Assembly (NCBI GenBank): GCA_963823105.1
Contig: CAWGKC010000005.1
Coordinates: forward strand, 62,001-126,000
Origin: JAJYKC01 sp963823105
Lineage (GTDB): Bacteria; Acidobacteriota; Terriglobia; Bryobacterales; Bryobacteraceae
Length of the DNA: 64,000 nt
Reading direction: 5' to 3'
In this document: positions 55,441 through 64,000 of the stretch, in pieces
How positions within the stretch are numbered: position 1 is the first letter of the stretch
How the letters are laid out: each line of letters begins with the position of its first letter
Position numbers and translations under genes: made by a program
Notes under the pieces: model-generated
The model's input: the letters and a program-made list of their open reading frames with translations, nothing else
The model's database searches: none
Told to the model about the DNA's origin: nothing

Positions 55441-57427
55441 ACCAGAGACCTGCGCGTAGATCGAAGAAATTCGGACCGCGTGGATTGCCCGTGTTGATGG
55501 TGTAAAAACCGCGGACAAAGCTCACGGAGAACAGCATGGATTTCGGCGTGTCGGGCAGACGGAAGCGCACTCCGGGGCCGGTGTCGGCGTAGTTGGCCCA
55601 GTATTGGTGGAGGCGGTCGGTAGTGAAGTCGAAGTTCCAAAGAAACTGGAAATTCTTGTTCATCGTAATGCCCGCGCGGTTCTGCGAATAGACGAGGAAG
55701 TCGTCGGAGAAGCGGCTCACGAACACACCGTCGTCGTTGGTTTCGAGAAACCCTCCGCGCTTTGGCCCCAACAGATGCCCCCAGCCTTTGCCATACGAGA
55801 GGCCGCCGCGGTAATCGGGAACGGCGGCGCCGACGTCGACGCGGCTGGGCAGGTAGTTCACCGCTTCGCCCGCCTCAAACCAGCCCGTGAGACCGTGCCA
55901 GGGATGAGTGGCCGCGCCGAGCGCGAAGATGACCGCGCTCATCGAAAGATACTGCGGCAGTGGCGTCGTGTTGGTGGGGCCGATGGAGCCGCGAATGTCG
56001 CCGTCCAGGCGCGTCGAAGCGTAGAAATCGAACGGCATGCCCGGTATGCGCAGCGCCGTCTTAATCTGCGCGTAACCGAAGGCGTCGTTCCAGCGCGAGG
56101 AGTAAAACGGATACGCCCAGAACGTCGTGCGAAAGAGCGCGCTGTCGGCTTCCAGGTTCTTGTAGGCCTTCGACGCCTCCTTGGCGATCTTCGGATCGGG
56201 GCTTTGTTTGGCCAGCTTGAACCACTGCACCGCTTGCTTGTCCTGGTGCAGCATGTTGTTCACCCAGCCGAGCTTCAGCATCACCCAAAAATCCACGGGG
56301 TCGGATTCGTGGGCGATGGTTAGGTACTTCAGCGCGTCCTTCAGATACCCCTTGTCGAGGCTCTTCTGCGCCAGCGTCTTCGCCTCGATGGTTACGTTCT
56401 GCCGCGGCGTTTCCACCGCGCGATGCAAGGTCTGCGGCATCTTCAGCGCGGCGCGGACGCGGTCGGAAAGCTCGTCGTCGGGTCCCTTCAGAACCGCGTC
56501 CAGCAGCGGCCGCGCGCCTTCCGAGTCGTTCCGGCCTAGGCGCAGAAAGCCAAGCTGGGCGGTGGAAAGCAGATCGGCCGGCGCCTGTTGATGGATAATT
56601 TCGAACTCCAATTCGGCGTCGTGCTTCTGCCCCATCTGAAGGAGCAGATAAGCCAGTTCGCGGTGCAGTTCGACGTTCTTGGGGTCGAGTTCGATCGCTT
56701 TGCGGAACTCGTAAACATAAGGATACCGGTCCGGAAGCAGCGCGCGCGCCCTTTCGGCCACTCTTGGCTGCGCGCCACGCGAGGCCGCCAGCAGCGCGGC
56801 CATCGATTCTTCATTTTTGCCAAGCCGCTTTTCCACGCGCCCGAGATCGAGCAGCAGCGAACGCTCCGACGGCTTCAGTTTCCACGCCGCTTCGTAATTC
56901 TCCGCGGCCAGGGGAAGTTCGTCGCGCTCCTCGGCCAGCCGCGCCAATTCCTGATGCGCGCTGAAGTTGTCGGGCGACAAACGCAGTGCGTCCTTCCATC
57001 GCGCGATGCCCTCGGCCAGCGGACGGTCTATATTCTGAAATGCTTGCTCGGCCGTCGCGTTTCCGTCGCGGCGAACGCGGTCGAAGACGCGGCGCGCCTC
57101 GGCCGGCTGTTTCGTTTCGTAGGCCAGGAAGGCGAACTCCATCGCCGCGTTATCGTCGCTCGGATCGAGGCGCGCCGCCTCGCCGAATTCGTCGCGCGCG
57201 GCTTCGTTCTCGCCGATCTTCACCAGCGTGTAAGCCAGGTCCTTATGTATGGCCGCCCGGCCGGGGGCAAGGGCGATGGCTTGGCGAAAGGCGGCGATCG
57301 CGTGGTCGTAATCCTTCGCCCGCAGCGCGTCGTATGCCGTTTGGAGCGACGCGTACGCCGGATCGGCGCCCACGGCCGAAGCGGAGAGTAAAGCGGAGAT
57401 GACAGTCAGCCGGATTGCGAAGGACAC
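55424..57427 (-). CDS. Outer-membrane TPR protein with NfrA-like C-terminal beta-barrel domain
   Basis: The 667-residue protein starts at GTG 57427 with a signal peptide. TPR repeats fill residues ~25-400 (ALRAKDYDHAIAAFRQAIAL, ELHRELAYLLLQMGQKHDAE, LAQKSLDKGYLKDALKYLTI). The last ~220 residues (RWNDAFGYAQIKTALRIPGM, PDYRGGLSYGKGWGHLLG, QNRAGITMNKNFQF, ending RGPNFFDLRAGLWYAFTR) closely recall the NfrA C-terminal domain, the outer-membrane part of the E. coli N4-receptor polysaccharide exporter. TPR-plus-barrel design also occurs in PgaA and BcsC. The glycosyltransferase partner NfrB is not seen here. Confidence 0.8.
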   Translation of the reverse strand: MSFAIRLTVISALLSASAVGADPAYASLQTAYDALRAKDYDHAIAAFRQAIALAPGRAAIHKDLAYTLVKIGENEAARDEFGEAARLDPSDDNAAMEFAFLAYETKQPAEARRVFDRVRRDGNATAEQAFQNIDRPLAEGIARWKDALRLSPDNFSAHQELARLAEERDELPLAAENYEAAWKLKPSERSLLLDLGRVEKRLGKNEESMAALLAASRGAQPRVAERARALLPDRYPYVYEFRKAIELDPKNVELHRELAYLLLQMGQKHDAELEFEIIHQQAPADLLSTAQLGFLRLGRNDSEGARPLLDAVLKGPDDELSDRVRAALKMPQTLHRAVETPRQNVTIEAKTLAQKSLDKGYLKDALKYLTIAHESDPVDFWVMLKLGWVNNMLHQDKQAVQWFKLAKQSPDPKIAKEASKAYKNLEADSALFRTTFWAYPFYSSRWNDAFGYAQIKTALRIPGMPFDFYASTRLDGDIRGSIGPTNTTPLPQYLSMSAVIFALGAATHPWHGLTGWFEAGEAVNYLPSRVDVGAAVPDYRGGLSYGKGWGHLLGPKRGGFLETNDDGVFVSRFSDDFLVYSQNRAGITMNKNFQFLWNFDFTTDRLHQYWANYADTGPGVRFRLPDTPKSMLFSVSFVRGFYTINTGNPRGPNFFDLRAGLWYAFTR

Positions 57428-57525
57428 ACCTATTCCTGGGGTATTGACGTAGTGGCGCGGGGAGGGAAGAGTTCTCCGGCGGCGTTCGCGGCCGGTGGTA
57501 ACATGGCCTCAGGAGCCGCCCTGTC

Positions 57526-58683
57526 ATGCGTTTTGTGTCGCTGATCGTAAAAAGCAGCCTGCGCAACCGGCGCAGAAGCTTTCTCGCCATTTCGAGCATC
57601 GCCGTTTCCCTGTGCCTGCTCGGCGTGCTTTTGTCGGTCTACCGGGCCATGTTCTACGGCGAGGGCACACCCGCTCAGGCGTTGCGGCTGGTGACGCGCC
57701 ACAAGGTCGGGCTGGGCCAGGCCCTGCCGGTTTCCTATGAGCAGCGTATCGCCCAGGTGCCGGGCGTGAAGCAAGTGATGGTCTGGCAGTGGTTCGGCGG
57801 CGTATATAAGGACCAGCGCGACACGCGGAACTTCTTTGCCCGCTTCGGCTGCCAGCCGGACCGGCTGCGGGAAATGCGGCCCGAATATTCGATGCCGGAC
57901 GATGAGTGGAAAGCGTTCACCGCGGACCGCCGCGCGGCGATTATCTCACGGAAGACAGCGAACGATCTGAAATTACATGTCGGCGACCGCGTCACCCTGG
58001 TGGGCGATATTTTTCCCGTTACGCTGGAGTTGCACCTCGTGGGGATTTTCGACGACCCGATGAACGAGCAGACGCTCTATTACAACAACGATTACGTGAA
58101 CGAGAGCCTTCCCGTCGGCGGCGCCATGCGCGATATCGCCGGAACGTTCCAGGTTCTAGCCGCCTCCGCGGGCGACGTGCCGCGCATCGCCAAAGCCATC
58201 GACTCGTTGTTTGAGAACTCGCCCGCGCCGACCAAGACCGAGACCGAACAGCAGTTCGCGTTGAGCTTCGCCTCCTTCCTTGGGAACCTGAAATTGTTCC
58301 TGATGGCCATCTGTGGCGCGATCACCTTCACCATTCTGCTGGTGTCGGCCAATGCCATTTCCATGTCGGTGCGCGAGCGCGTGCGCGAAGTGGGCGTCCT
58401 GAAGACGCTCGGCTTCACCACCGGCGACATTCTTTCAATCATCCTGGGCGAGTCGGTGACTATGGCCATGATCGGCGGCGTCGTCGGCTGCGTTCTCGCG
58501 ATAGGGATGTGCTTCGTAGCCCGGCCATTGCTGGGATTCTTTATCCCCGCGCTCAAAATGACACCGCTGGTGGCGGCGATTTCGCTCGCCCTTGCCTTCT
58601 TCCTCGGCCTGTTCAGCTCCCTCGTCCCCGCCTGGAACGCCGCGCGGACGTCGATCCTCGATTCGCTGCGCTTTACGGGCTGA
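57526..58683 (+). CDS. FtsX/MacB-type ABC transporter permease, short form
   Basis: The 385-residue protein has the four-helix layout: helix 1 after KSSLRNRRRSFLAISSIAVS, a single MacB_PCD periplasmic domain (residues ~45-270), and three C-terminal FtsX helices (LFLMAICGAITFTILLVSAN, VTMAMIGGVVGCVLAIGMCF, LALAFFLGLFSSLVPAWNAA). The cytoplasmic VRERVREVGVLKTLGFTTGD is the typical coupling helix for an LolD/MacB-like ATPase. Unlike the ADOP proteins it is a half-length, one-module permease. A Shine-Dalgarno AGGAG precedes the ATG. It is divergent from the NfrA-like gene by 98 bases; no ATPase gene follows. Confidence 0.9.
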   Translation: MRFVSLIVKSSLRNRRRSFLAISSIAVSLCLLGVLLSVYRAMFYGEGTPAQALRLVTRHKVGLGQALPVSYEQRIAQVPGVKQVMVWQWFGGVYKDQRDTRNFFARFGCQPDRLREMRPEYSMPDDEWKAFTADRRAAIISRKTANDLKLHVGDRVTLVGDIFPVTLELHLVGIFDDPMNEQTLYYNNDYVNESLPVGGAMRDIAGTFQVLAASAGDVPRIAKAIDSLFENSPAPTKTETEQQFALSFASFLGNLKLFLMAICGAITFTILLVSANAISMSVRERVREVGVLKTLGFTTGDILSIILGESVTMAMIGGVVGCVLAIGMCFVARPLLGFFIPALKMTPLVAAISLALAFFLGLFSSLVPAWNAARTSILDSLRFTG

Positions 58684-58705
58684 ACCGAAGAACGCGCCAC
58701 GCCGG

Positions 58706-61700
58706 TTAGAAAATAAACTTCAGCGCGAACTGCAGCGATCGCGGATCCGTCTGAACGTTCGTAATTCGTCCGAACGAGCAGCCGGCCTGCTGAACCAGAT
58801 TGGTTTGCCCGTCCGGGCCGGGAGGCAGACAGTAGTTGGTGTTGGGGTAACCCAGGTTTTGGTGATTCAGTGCGTTATAAAGCTCCCACCGGAACTCCAC
58901 ATACCGGCTCTCGGTCAGATGGAAGTCCTTCATCACGGAAGCGTCAAGATTCCAGAACGCCGGGGTGCGAAGCCCCGGCAGATACTCGCCGGCCGTGCCG
59001 AAGACCCACTCCTGCGGCGCGTTCAGATTCGGATTCGCCCAGAAATTCTGATTGGTGCCGAAGACCGGCGTGAAGGCCGCGGCGTTTATCCAGTCCGATG
59101 CGTTCTGGCCGCCGGGAACCGCGGTCGGATTTCCCACGAGATTCGGCCGGCAGGTAAGTTGATTGCACGGTCCGGTAATGGAAAGCGGGACGCCGCTCTG
59201 GGCGTTTAAATTGCCCGACACGCGCCATCCCCCAAGGACCGCGCCGGCGAGTCCGCCCTTGTTGAGCCACGGCTTTGCCCTTGCCGGCCGGCAAGTCGTA
59301 GCTGAAGGCGACGTTCAGCATGTGCGGTATATCGTCGTAGCCGATTCCCCGGTCCAAATTCCGGTTGTTGGGATCCTGATAGCCGCCGCCGTTGATTCCG
59401 CCGGTTCCGCCGACGCTGCTCGTCGCGCTGGCGCGGCCGCCGATAATGCCATTGCGCGACAAGGCGATCGTGTCGAACAACTGGGAGGCGAGCTGTTCCA
59501 CGGACGCATTGTAAATTCTCTTTGAGAAAGTATAGGCCACCAGGAACGACAACCCGTGCGACAGGCGCTTCTGCAGCCGGACGTTCAGCCCGTTATAAAC
59601 GGAAGTGCCGTCGTACATCGTCTGCGAGAATAACGCGATCCGTAGAAGGGATACGGCCGAAGCAGATAAGAAAGCGGAATCGAGCTGCTGCCCCACACTT
59701 GCTGCAGCAGGGCCGCCTGCGATCCCGAATAGTAGTTACTTATCGGAACATTCGCGTTGATCTGCGTTTTGTACTGGATTTGGTCCGCGACTGGCACCAG
59801 GTTGAACTCGCGCCACGCCTCGCCCGCAAGATGCGTTCCATGGCTTCCCACATAGCCGGCGGTCAGCACCATATCCTGAGACAACTCCCGCTGGATCTCG
59901 AAGTTATACATCTGCACGCGCGGATCCTTCGCCGGAGGGTAATAAAACTGCAGCGAGGCTCCATAGGATGGATCGTAGTTCGCCGCCGGCGGCTGGCCAT
60001 TCGCTGGAATCGGAGGGATGGTCAGATTCGCCTTATTCGTCGTCGTGTCGCTCAGCGGAAAGGCCACGCATTGCCCGGAATATTGGCCGCACTGATTCGG
60101 GTAGAAGCTGCCGGTCCAGTTGCTAAACGATTGCCACTGAGCCCCGGGCTGGATGCCTTGGCCGATGTTGTTGATGGCGTTGATCGCGTTCGTATACATG
60201 ATGTTATAGCCGCCGCGGATCACCGTCTTCTTGTCGTTGAATGGATCCCATGCGAAGCTGAATCGCGGCGCCAAGTCGGCTAAGTGAGGTGGCGCGATCG
60301 GCCCGCCTTTCGGAAGCAGCGGCGATTGTCCCTCATATACCATTCCGCCCGGCAGCCCCGTTGCGGAATTCGCGCAGTCCAGGCAGAAGTTCGACTCCGG
60401 ATGATCGCGTGACTTCCAGAAGAAGATCATGTCGTCGCGAAGTCCGATGTTCAACGTGAGATTCGACGTGACCCGATATTCGTCCTGAATATAAAGTCCG
60501 GCATAGGGATAGCTCGAGTAGGGTTGGGACGTGATTCCGGTCGACGAGTTTGCAACAGCGCCCATCATGAACTGTTCCAGCCCGTTTCCTCCAAGTCCCG
60601 TCAAAGGGTCGTTCGCGATCGAGCCGTTGAACACAAGGGCCGAAGGGTCGCTGATTTCCCGGCCCTGCTGATCGAGCCGGTACATGAATCCCGTTTTGAT
60701 CGTGTGTTTGCCGATGATTTTCGTTACGTCGTCAAGAATCGTGTAGGCGTCGTTGGCTTGACGCTGGTTCGTCCATCCGGGAGATCCGAACGTCGCGCCG
60801 CCTCCGCCGGGCATGTTGATCTGAAACGTCGGCGACGGCGTGAACTGACTTAGGAAAATCTGCGACGGCGCAAGGACCTTCTGCACTTCGGAAAGGTCTG
60901 TGATGCTGTTGGGAAAGCCCGCCTGGTTCGGGTTGGTATTGAAGACCTGCCGGCTGAAGCTCATCCGGAATTCGTTGAACAGCGTCGAACTGGCGATGAA
61001 GGTGTGTCCAATTCCCGCAACCTCGCTGGTGAAGACGTACGGCGTGTTGCCGCCGTATCCGGTATACGGCACCGTCGGCCCGGTCCACGGCGTGCGATAG
61101 ATGTTGTACTGGCCGGGGTTCGCCAGCACTTCGACGAATAAGCGGCTCCGGTCGCTGAGCTGATGGTCTACTTTGGCGGAGATGTTGTAGGGATCCTGGC
61201 TGCTTCCGATCGTCCCCAGGTAGTTGCTGCAAATCGCGTAACCGTCCTTCCCCATCGGGCAGTTACTCTGAGGGTTGACGTAATTCGGCATCGGGAACGA
61301 GTTGAGGAAAAACTTCGCCGTGGGATCCATCAGGCTGGCCGGGATCTGCGTCGAAAACCGGCACGTCGGCGTCGCGGAAGCGTCGATCACGGTGTTCAGG
61401 CAGCCGTTCGGAACCAGCGGAGTGCCCAGCGCCGTTCGCTGGAAAGTGCCGTTTGAATTGGGTCCCACCGTGCTGTAAGGGTTGTAGATTCCGTACGCCG
61501 ACGACGACGGGTCTTCGCTGAAATCCCCGCTCCGCATGGCCTTGGTGGGAACGCTGAATACGCTGTCTCCGGTCAGGTGCAGAAGCGTGTGGTCCACCGA
61601 AAGAAAGAAGAATGTCTTGTCTTTGCCGTTGTAGATTTTGGGGATCACGACCGGCCCGCCGAAAGTTCCGCCGAAATCGTTGTAGTGCAACACGCGGTCC

Positions 61701-62575
61701 GGAATCAAATGGCCTTCGGCGTCCACCGACGTAAACGGATTCCGCGCGTTGGTGTCGCTGTTGCGTAAGTACTCATAAAGGTCCCCATGCGGCTGGTTGG
61801 TCCCGGACTTCAGCACGACGTTGAACACGCCGCCGCCGGTCCGGCCGTACTCGGCGGAAACGCCCTCGGTGATCGCCTGAAACTCGGTCACGGCCTCCGG
61901 CGAAGGATTCACCGCCATATTTTCCACCAGACCCGATAAGTTGAGATTGCCATCCAGATACCAGGCGTTTGCGCCGGCTTGGCCGCCGTTCACCGACACG
62001 TCGGAGCCTTGAGCGTTGCTGGGGTCTGGAAACGTTCCGTACTGGCTGCTGAAGCCGAAATTGCTGCCCGGAGGTCCCGCGGCGTTCTCGACGCCGGGCA
62101 ACAAATAGACAAGCTGCTGCAGGTCGCGTCCGGTCAGCGGCGTATCCTCGATCGCCCGCTGCGAAACGCTCGTCGAAAAGTTGGAGGCGGCGGTTTCGAG
62201 CAACGGCGTCGCCGCCGTCACCTCGACGTGCTGCGAAGACGAGCCGACGTTCAACACGGCGTCGAACCGCACGGCGTGGCCGGGAAGCGCGTCGGCGTCC
62301 CGGCTTTCGGTCACGTTAAATCCCGAGTACTCGATTCGGATCGTATATTTGCCCGGTAGCAATCCAATTACCTGGTAGTAACCGGTCGCGTTCGTTTTCG
62401 TTTGGGACGCCACGTTAGTGCTCTGCGACGTCACCGTCACGGCCGCGCCCACCACCGCCGCTCCTTGCGGGTCGGTCACGGTTCCCTCGATCGAGCTTCT
62501 CTCCAGTTGGCCCCAAAGGCAGGCTGTGCCGGCCAGGAGCGTTACCATCCATTGAAATCGAAGACGCCAAGGCAT
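58706..62575 (-). CDS. TonB-dependent receptor, Oar/acidobacterial type, broken by two frameshifts
   Basis: The N-terminus has a signal peptide, then a carboxypeptidase-regulatory-like fold (SIEGTVTDPQGAAVVGAAVT, GLLPGKYTIRIEYSGFNVTE) and a plug domain (IEDTPLTGRDLQQLVYLLPG). A long barrel follows, closing with SFGRITNVQTDPRSLQFALK. The frame changes near 59640, best explained by one lost base or two extra, and again at about 59268-59272 by one extra base (GKGKA-WLNKGGLAGAVLGGW). Restored length is about 1289 residues, usual for this family. It imports an unknown substrate, often oligosaccharides or siderophores, across the outer membrane using TonB/ExbBD encoded elsewhere. Confidence 0.88.
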
Positions 62576-62783
62576 AATATCCTCTCCAAGACCACCACCT
62601 CTCAGGTGTTCTGGTCGATTGAAATGAAACGGGAGCGACGCGGCGTGCTCTCCCTACGCGGGGCCGGCAGTCAACGGCACCCAACCAACTCCCGCTCACT
62701 CCCCGGCCGCCGGTTCGTGACGCCTCACCCTCCACGGAAGTGTCTGCTAGTTGACCTCGGCCGCGGGAGTGACTAGAGTCAAA

Positions 62784-62798
62784 TTAGGTGAATCCTAA
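62784..62798. promoter_or_regulatory. Short inverted repeat between the TonB receptor and GntR genes
   Basis: ttagg-tgaat-cctaa forms 5-base arms with a 5-base gap in an AT-rich stretch (62780-62822) of the divergent intergenic region. It could be an operator for the adjacent GntR-family regulator, though it lacks the usual TNGTNNNACNA core of FadR-type sites. Confidence 0.25.
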
Positions 62799-62909
62799 AA
62801 ATACAAAATACAAAATGATGTGTCAAGCATTTATTTCGCCCAGTCGGCCTGGGTCCTCATTTCGGCGGCCGGTCCCGGGGCCGATCCGGTTGGGAGTTGC
62901 CGCGTGGAG

Positions 62910-63641
62910 ATGAAAATCGCTTCCCGGGGCATCGCTTTGACCGGCCGGCCGCTTATCGATCTCGACCCCAACATGCCCGCCGCCCAAGGGCTGCCGGATC
63001 GCATCTACTCCGCGCTCAAACACCGCATCCTGACCTGCTCGCTGCAGCCCGGCCAGCGACTCATGGAGAAGGAACTCTCGCAGGAACTCGGGGTTTCACG
63101 CACACCGCTTCGCGAGGCGCTCAACCGCCTGGCGCTCGAACAACTCGTTTTTCTGACTCCTTACCGCGGATATGCCGTGACTCCGGTCTTGTTGGACGAC
63201 ATTCGCAAACTGAGCGAGCTGCGGTTGATCGTGGAGTCGGAATCGGCCGCGCTCGCGGCCGCGCGCGCCACTCCCCCGGAGATCGCGGAACTAAGAAACC
63301 TCGCAACGCTCCGCTACCAACCCGGTGATCGGGCCACCTACGAGCGGTACCTGCGCGACAATAGCGCCTTTCATCAAGCGCTAGTCCAATGCGCGAAGAA
63401 CGAGCGGCTGGAGTCCGTTGTCGTCTCGGTTCTGGACCAAATTCAGCGGCCGCTTTACTTGGGCCTTGATACCGGGCTCGACGCCGTCGCCGCCACCGCG
63501 GAACATTTCGACCTGGTGAACGCGGTGGAAGAACAAAATCCCCGCCGCGCGCGTCGAGTGATGGCCGATCAGATCAAGCGCGCCGAGATGCGCATTCTCG
63601 CCGCGGTGTCGGCCACGGACGCCCGCGGTGCGGCAGGTTAA
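62910..63641 (+). CDS. GntR-family transcriptional regulator, FadR/FCD subtype
   Basis: The ATG at 62910 behind GTGGAG is preferred to an open start at 62820, which would extend into the receptor's promoter. The 243-residue protein has the winged helix (LPDRIYSALKHRILTCSLQP, ELSQELGVSRTPLREALNRL, FLTPYRGYAVTPV) and an all-helical FCD ligand domain. One metal-ligand pair is visible (RDNSAFHQALVQ and TAEHFDLVNAV). The final FCD histidine, usually in an MxxHL motif, is replaced near MADQIKRAE, so metal binding may be altered. Divergent from the TonB receptor, which is a plausible target. Its TAA shares the bases ttaa with the opposing stop codon. Confidence 0.9.
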   Translation: MKIASRGIALTGRPLIDLDPNMPAAQGLPDRIYSALKHRILTCSLQPGQRLMEKELSQELGVSRTPLREALNRLALEQLVFLTPYRGYAVTPVLLDDIRKLSELRLIVESESAALAAARATPPEIAELRNLATLRYQPGDRATYERYLRDNSAFHQALVQCAKNERLESVVVSVLDQIQRPLYLGLDTGLDAVAATAEHFDLVNAVEEQNPRRARRVMADQIKRAEMRILAAVSATDARGAAG

Positions 63642-64000
63642 CGCCGCGCCGTCTTCCCATCCAACTGCTCAAACGTCTGGTTCAGGATCGGATAGCTTTG
63701 CCAGTCGTAGAAATCGAAATGCCACCATTCGGTCTCATACACCGCGAACCCTTGCTCCTCCATCGCGTGTCTCAACACCGCGCGCAGCCATCGCTGCCGC
63801 GACGTCCCTCCCGGATAGTAAGGATAGGAACGCGGAGACATTTCGTCGTACACTCCCACCATCTGGACCGGGCGCCCCGTGGCGAGTTCGTACATCGTCA
63901 AATCCACCGCGCAGCCGCGATTATGACGCGATCCCTGCGATGGGTCGGCCACAAAAATCCGGTCCGGCTCCGGTGTTCCCTCCCAAAACATCTTCGTTAC
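63638..64000 (-). CDS. D-alanyl-D-alanine dipeptidase (VanX/DdpX family), C-terminal part
   Basis: The gene runs off the window; the last ~120 codons are present. SRHNRGCAVDLTMYEL carries the zinc ligands His and Asp (SxHxxGxAxD), and ETEWWHFDFYDW holds the catalytic Glu and third zinc His. The enzyme cleaves D-Ala-D-Ala, either for cell-wall recycling (DdpX-like) or, in VanX, glycopeptide resistance. No vanHA partners are seen, so recycling is more likely. Its stop overlaps the GntR stop by four bases. Confidence 0.88.
   Translation of the reverse strand, partial: VTKMFWEGTPEPDRIFVADPSQGSRHNRGCAVDLTMYELATGRPVQMVGVYDEMSPRSYPYYPGGTSRQRWLRAVLRHAMEEQGFAVYETEWWHFDFYDWQSYPILNQTFEQLDGKTARR

Noticed and set aside
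1..64000. tRNA, rRNA, riboswitch, attachment site or intact insertion sequence
   Set aside because: No cloverleaf TTCGANNC arm with CCA-type end, no rRNA-like block, no transposase motif and no terminal repeats were seen. Short RNAs cannot be excluded by eye.

Overview
The window looks like a chromosomal segment of an acidobacterium close to the Solibacteres/Bryobacterales. The clues are high GC, four long orphan MacB/FtsX-type permeases of the ADOP kind, a very large Oar-like TonB-dependent receptor with a carboxypeptidase-regulatory-like N-terminus, and two secreted proteins carrying the 'Solibacter' C-terminal domain (TIGR03437). These assignments come from reading the translations; no database search was possible. 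I see no tRNA, rRNA, CRISPR array, prophage or intact IS element.

Layout. 0-7 kb: start of an anti-sigma-factor-like gene, a collagen-like secreted protein with a BclA-type C-terminus, a cytochrome c/copper monooxygenase-like protein, an MscS channel, and two graveyards of decayed genes (a CHAT-domain protein tail; a dead hicBA toxin-antitoxin pair). 7-20.9 kb: housekeeping, with DUF1697, an acyl-CoA carboxylase beta subunit plus an SDR, methionine aminopeptidase, an ADOP permease, the lpdA-lipB-E2 cluster for 2-oxoacid dehydrogenase and lipoylation, and gltX. 20.9-27.7 kb: a secreted DUF4185-like protein, a 1111-residue subtilase and an epoxide-hydrolase-like enzyme. 27.8-31.9 kb: a nitrogen cluster amt-PII-glnD. 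32-38.1 kb: hipBA, a GNAT acetyltransferase, a TolB-propeller/amidohydrolase, and a Phd/ParE module. 38.1-53.4 kb: three more ADOP permeases, an ABC exporter translationally coupled to a cyclic-glucan-synthase-like gene, and an ECF sigma/anti-sigma pair. 53.4-64 kb: an NfrA-like outer-membrane TPR/beta-barrel protein coupled to a TIM-barrel glycosidase-like protein, a small FtsX-type permease, the TonB receptor, a GntR/FCD regulator and the end of a D-Ala-D-Ala dipeptidase.

How the genes work together. amt, PII and glnD make one ammonium-sensing unit. lpdA, lipB and E2 supply shared subunits and the lipoyl cofactor. The exporter/glucan-synthase pair and the NfrA-like/glycosidase pair are both best read as envelope-polysaccharide machinery, and the sigma/anti-sigma pair lies beside an ADOP permease. 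Two toxin-antitoxin modules look conserved and one is dead.

Quality warning. At least ten genes are split between frames. In almost every case, removing one extra base restores a sensible protein (about 14 single-base insertions, two of them tentative, against one deletion). This bias suggests uncorrected sequencing errors rather than mass gene decay. The apparent E2-DinB fusion is probably one such artefact.
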